Shown here: positions 61,324 to 64,000 of the stretch, in pieces
Layout: each line of letters starts with the position of its first letter
Numbering within the stretch: the stretch's first letter is position 1
Assembly: GCA_965250265.1 (NCBI GenBank)
Contig: CBDFNO010000012.1
Location: 310,001 to 374,000 of the forward strand
Direction: 5' to 3'
DNA: 64,000 nt
Origin: PRS1 sp965250265
GTDB lineage: Bacteria > Bacteroidota > Bacteroidia > Flavobacteriales > Flavobacteriaceae
Notes under the pieces: model-generated
Told to the model about the DNA's origin: nothing
Database searches by the model: none
Seen by the model: the letters and a program-made list of their open reading frames with translations, nothing else
Translations under genes and position numbers: made by a program

Positions 61324-62325
61324 ATGAATAAACAATTAATATTTCAAAAGCGTCCATTAGGATTGCCTGAAGCAGATACTTGGAGATTAGAAAATAATCC
61401 AATACCAGAATTGGCAGAAGGTGAAGTTTTAATTCAACATCATTATATTTCTTTAGATCCTGCTATGAGAATTTGGATGAACGACTCAAAATCATATATA
61501 GAACCAATAGGTATTGGAGATGTTATGAGAGCAGGTTCTATAGGTAAAGTGATTAAGTCCAATAATCATAAAAAATTTAAGATTGGTGATTGTGTAACTG
61601 GTTGGGGAGGTGTACAACAATATGTTGCCACTAACGGAGATAATTGGTATAAAGTAGATGATAATTTAGCACCAATGCCAAAGTATATTGGCGCATTGGG
61701 AATGCCAGGGATGACTGCCTATTTTGGAATATTACAAGAAGGCAAAATTAAAGAAGGAGATATTGTTTTAGTTTCTGGAGCAGCAGGAGCAGTTGGGAGC
61801 GTCGTTGGACAGATTGCTAAAATTAAAGGCTGCAATGTTATTGGTATAGCAGGAGGAAAAGACAAGTGTGGTTATTTAATTAATGAATTAGGCTTTGATG
61901 CTGCAATCGATTATAAATCTGAAAACCTTTATGAAGCTTTAAAAGAAAAGTGTCCGAAAGGCATAGACGTCTATTTTGATAATGTTGGTGGAGATATTTT
62001 AAATGCAGCACTTACTAAATTACGCAAGCGAGCACGAATAGTTATTTGTGGAGCCATTTCACAATACAATAACAAAGAAGCAATGATAGGACCAAGCAAT
62101 TATTTGTCACTTTTAGTTAATAGAGCTTCAATACAAGGAATGGTAGTTATGGATTATGCTAAAGATTATGGTATAGCTGCTCAAGACATGGGACTTTGGA
62201 TGATGCAAGGTAAATTAAAAAGCAAAGAAGATATTTATGATGGTATAGAGAATTTTTACGAAACGTTTCAACGTTTATTTTCTGGAGATAAAATGGGTAA
62301 ATTAGTATTGAAAGTCATTGAATAA
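61324..62325 (+). CDS. NADP-dependent medium-chain oxidoreductase
   Basis: A 333-residue zinc-independent MDR protein of the prostaglandin/leukotriene reductase-like (PTGR/CurA) subgroup, which reduces alpha,beta-unsaturated ketones and aldehydes. The start has QKRPLGLPEADTWRLE; HHYISLDPAMRIWM follows near residue 38, then GMPGMTAYFG near residue 125, the NADP loop SGAAGAVGSVVGQIAK near residue 150 and YFDNVGGDIL near residue 219. It likely detoxifies reactive carbonyls in the cytoplasm. It has its own short leader 23 bases after the previous gene. Confidence 0.92.
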   Translation: MNKQLIFQKRPLGLPEADTWRLENNPIPELAEGEVLIQHHYISLDPAMRIWMNDSKSYIEPIGIGDVMRAGSIGKVIKSNNHKKFKIGDCVTGWGGVQQYVATNGDNWYKVDDNLAPMPKYIGALGMPGMTAYFGILQEGKIKEGDIVLVSGAAGAVGSVVGQIAKIKGCNVIGIAGGKDKCGYLINELGFDAAIDYKSENLYEALKEKCPKGIDVYFDNVGGDILNAALTKLRKRARIVICGAISQYNNKEAMIGPSNYLSLLVNRASIQGMVVMDYAKDYGIAAQDMGLWMMQGKLKSKEDIYDGIENFYETFQRLFSGDKMGKLVLKVIE

Positions 62326-62337
62326 GTTAGGCTATCA

Positions 62338-62368
62338 TTGAAAAAATTCCTAAAAAAGTTTATATTTG
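62338..62368 (+). promoter_or_regulatory. Consensus flavobacterial promoter of the cold-shock-domain gene
   Basis: TTG at 62338-62340 and TATATTTG at 62361-62368, spaced 20 bases apart, fit the Bacteroidota -33/-7 consensus (TTG, then TAnnTTTG) fully. This leaves a leader of about 25 bases before the ATG at 62399. It is the best promoter in the window. Confidence 0.75.
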
Positions 62369-62398
62369 TATAATAACATTAAATAGTAACATTACCGA

Positions 62399-62854
62399 AT
62401 GGCGAAATCGCAACAGACTTTTAATAAATTAGAAAAAGAAAAAAAGCGTTTAAAAAAACGTGAAGACAAGCAAAAGAAAAAAGATGCACGAAAAGCAGAA
62501 GCTAAAGAAAACCCACAAGGTATTCAGTTTGCTTATGTCGATCATAATGGAAATTTAACAGATACACCTCCAGATCCTACAATGAAAGTAAAGGTAGATG
62601 TTGAGAGTATAGAAGTTGGTATTCCAAAAAGAGATGATAGCGATTTTGAAAAAGCAGATCCAATAAGAAATGGAAAAGTTTCTTTTTACGATACCTCAAA
62701 AGGTTTCGGATTTATTATAGATGATGAAAATAACGAAAAATATTTTTTCCATGTAAGTGGTTTAATAGATGAAGTGGCAGATAATGACAAAGTGACTTTC
62801 GAGCTTGAACGAGGTATGAAAGGAATGAATGCAGTACGCGTAAAAAAGGTGTAG
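62399..62854 (+). CDS. Cold-shock-domain protein with basic N-terminal extension
   Basis: A 151-residue protein: residues 1-45 are a Lys/Arg/Glu-rich helix, then a linker, then a cold-shock domain (residues ~85-151) with GKVSFYDTSKGFGFIIDDE (RNP1 KGFGFI) and KYFFHVSGL (RNP2). It should bind single-stranded RNA or DNA and act as an RNA chaperone; the basic helix probably adds affinity or ribosome contact. It has a consensus promoter, and the transcript ends in a strong terminator at 62939 that also covers a 19-codon frame. Confidence 0.9.
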   Translation: MAKSQQTFNKLEKEKKRLKKREDKQKKKDARKAEAKENPQGIQFAYVDHNGNLTDTPPDPTMKVKVDVESIEVGIPKRDDSDFEKADPIRNGKVSFYDTSKGFGFIIDDENNEKYFFHVSGLIDEVADNDKVTFELERGMKGMNAVRVKKV

Positions 62855-62880
62855 TGTAATAATTAAATACAATAAATAAA

Positions 62881-62940
62881 ATGAAAATTCTTGGCGACAT
62901 AGAACACACTATCGAAGAAGTTCGTCAATTAAATATATAA
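62881..62940 (+). CDS. Possible 19-codon small protein
   Basis: ATG at 62881 to TAA at 62938-62940 encodes MKILGDIEHTIEEVRQLNI, an amphipathic helix with balanced charge. It has an A-rich start context (AATAAATAAA) and lies 26 bases after the cold-shock gene, within the same transcript and ending at the terminator stem. It could be a real small protein, the remnant of a lost gene, or chance. No family recognised. Confidence 0.3.
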   Translation: MKILGDIEHTIEEVRQLNI

Positions 62941-62973
62941 CTCTGAAACAAAATATTGTTTCGGAGTTTTTTT
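62939..62973 (+). terminator. Strong rho-independent terminator
   Basis: ACTCTGAAACAA (62940-62951) pairs with TTGTTTCGGAGT (62956-62967) with one G-U pair and a four-base loop, followed by TTTTTTAT. It ends the cold-shock-domain transcript. Confidence 0.9.
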
Positions 62974-63131
62974 ATATCTTTAAATAAGAAATATACATGA
63001 ATAAATTTAATCGATTTATTCCCCAAAGCAACTGATTAAATATTTCATGAGAGAAAGATTGCAAATCAAATTTTGCATCATTTCTTAATTTTATTATTAG
63101 TTTTTTTTGTTAATAAATAAAATTCAAGCAC

Positions 63132-64000
63132 ATGAAAATATATGATGACAAACACATTAAAAATGTAGCCTTTGTTGGGGCACATAATAGCGGAAAAACA
63201 ACCTTGGCTGAAACCATGCTTTTCGAAGCAGGATTGTTAAACAGACGTGGTACTATTGAACAAAAAAACACCGTTGCAGACTACCATGAAATTGAACAAG
63301 AACGAGAAGCTTCAATTTTTGCAACACCGCTTCATACCGAATGGCGTAACTACAAAATAAACATTATTGATACTCCTGGATTAGACGATTTTATTGGAGA
63401 GATAATTTCATCAATAAGAGTTTCAGATACAATTGTAACCGTTTTAAATGCACAGCATGGAGTTGAAATTGGAACAGAAATTATTTGGAATTATGTCGAT
63501 AAATATTTAAAACCAACGCTATTTGTTGTTAATCAAATTGATCATCCTAATGCAAATTTCGAAGAAAGTTTTAAAAGCATAAAATCTTTAGTTGGTAATC
63601 ATGCAGTTCAAATACAATACCCAATTGTTATAGATGGAGCGCAATGTATTATTGATGTATTGAAAATGAAACTTTATAAGTTTTCGCCTGAAGGTGGTAA
63701 GCCTGAAAAGTTTCCAATACCAGATGATCAAAAAGAATTGGCAGACGAATTACATAATGAATTGGTTGAAAAAGCTGCGGAAAATGACGAAGAATTATTA
63801 GAATTATTTTTTGACAAGGGCACCTTAAATGAGGATGAAATGCGCCAAGGAATTAAAGTAGGAATGTTAAATCATGAGTTATTTCCTGTGTTTTGTGTAT
63901 CGGCTTTAAATGATATGGGAACAGGAAGATTAATGGGCTTTATCGATAATGTAGTTCCAGCAGCAGCCGATTTAAAGCCTGAGCAAAGTGTAGAAGGAAA
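63132..64000 (+). CDS. EF-G-like translational GTPase, N-terminal part
   Basis: Runs off the right edge after 289 codons; the full family length is about 700 residues. It resembles elongation factor G but is the divergent paralogue type: P-loop GAHNSGKTT near residue 16, switch region with EREASIFATPL where EF-G has ERGITI, G3 IDTPGLDDF near residue 80, and G4 VVNQIDH near residue 136 in place of NKxD. It may be a ribosome-associated or specialised factor rather than the main EF-G (inferred). The start is the ATG at 63132. Confidence 0.87.
   Translation, partial: MKIYDDKHIKNVAFVGAHNSGKTTLAETMLFEAGLLNRRGTIEQKNTVADYHEIEQEREASIFATPLHTEWRNYKINIIDTPGLDDFIGEIISSIRVSDTIVTVLNAQHGVEIGTEIIWNYVDKYLKPTLFVVNQIDHPNANFEESFKSIKSLVGNHAVQIQYPIVIDGAQCIIDVLKMKLYKFSPEGGKPEKFPIPDDQKELADELHNELVEKAAENDEELLELFFDKGTLNEDEMRQGIKVGMLNHELFPVFCVSALNDMGTGRLMGFIDNVVPAAADLKPEQSVEG

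Noticed and set aside
1..64000. tRNA, rRNA, riboswitch or prophage genes
   Set aside because: Reading both strands, I found no cloverleaf, rRNA signature, recognisable riboswitch core or phage structural gene. A covariance search would be needed to exclude small RNAs.

Overview
The window looks like the chromosome of a marine-type member of the Flavobacteriaceae (Bacteroidota). The evidence is a strongly AT-rich composition, A-rich start contexts instead of Shine-Dalgarno sites, several -7 boxes of the flavobacterial type TAnnTTTG (the one at 62361 has a TTG 20 bases upstream), and family-typical genes: TamB and LptD of Bacteroidota type, a NagZ/beta-lactamase fusion, BshA, fused E1 alpha/beta dehydrogenase, an ACT-HAD SerB, and a DUF3570/DUF4266 pair. 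I saw no rRNA, tRNA or CRISPR array. Almost everything is core genome, broken by three short accessory islands.

Layout. 1-2 kb: secreted protein (partial), TfoX-like protein, lipoprotein and tsaD, all on the minus strand. 2-6.5 kb: tamB. 6.6-10.9 kb: sugar block pfkA-gap-N-acetylglucosamine kinase, then a second phosphofructokinase with pyrophosphate-type residues. 11-12.2 kb: island 1, two frameshifted small genes separated by attC-like imperfect inverted repeats. 12.2-15.8 kb: sdhCAB with an unusual membrane anchor. 15.8-19.7 kb: TPR protein, guaC, M28 peptidase. 19.7-21.1 kb: island 2, a lone winged-helix/PD-(D/E)XK protein. 21.1-31.6 kb: envelope and redox block (ridA, lptD, cell wall amidase, MCE protein, two Hdr-like Fe-S proteins), then serB, which is followed by a decayed copy of the 3' end of the gene upstream of it. 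31.7-34.8 kb: thioredoxin-ApbE-DUF4266-DUF3570. 34.9-39 kb: nagZ fusion and bshA. 39.8-45.3 kb: aroC, a glutamate-type symporter, and a three-gene run of a GshB-like ATP-grasp ligase, an N-formylglutamate-amidohydrolase-like protein and a DUF1704 zinc-peptidase-like protein. 45.3-47.9 kb: DCC protein and MutS2. 47.9-48.9 kb: island 3, a PIN-domain pair inside mirrored repeats. 49-64 kb: ung, a SUI1 factor, branched-chain-type E1, dipeptidase, ExbD, S9 peptidase, cupin, two SDRs, thiol-disulfide proteins, an oxidoreductase, a cold-shock-domain protein and the start of an EF-G-like gene.

The strongest candidate for an undescribed system is 42.2-45.3 kb. An amino-acid-ligating ATP-grasp fold sits directly beside two hydrolases, one of them from the family that includes the eukaryotic tubulin detyrosinase MATCAP. 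The arrangement resembles a cycle of adding and removing an amino acid. A second candidate is the ApbE cluster, where the DUF3570 protein carries two SGAS motifs like the sites ApbE modifies. A third is the SdhC anchor, whose Cys/His set resembles the membrane-embedded Rieske-type cluster reported for mycobacterial Sdh1.
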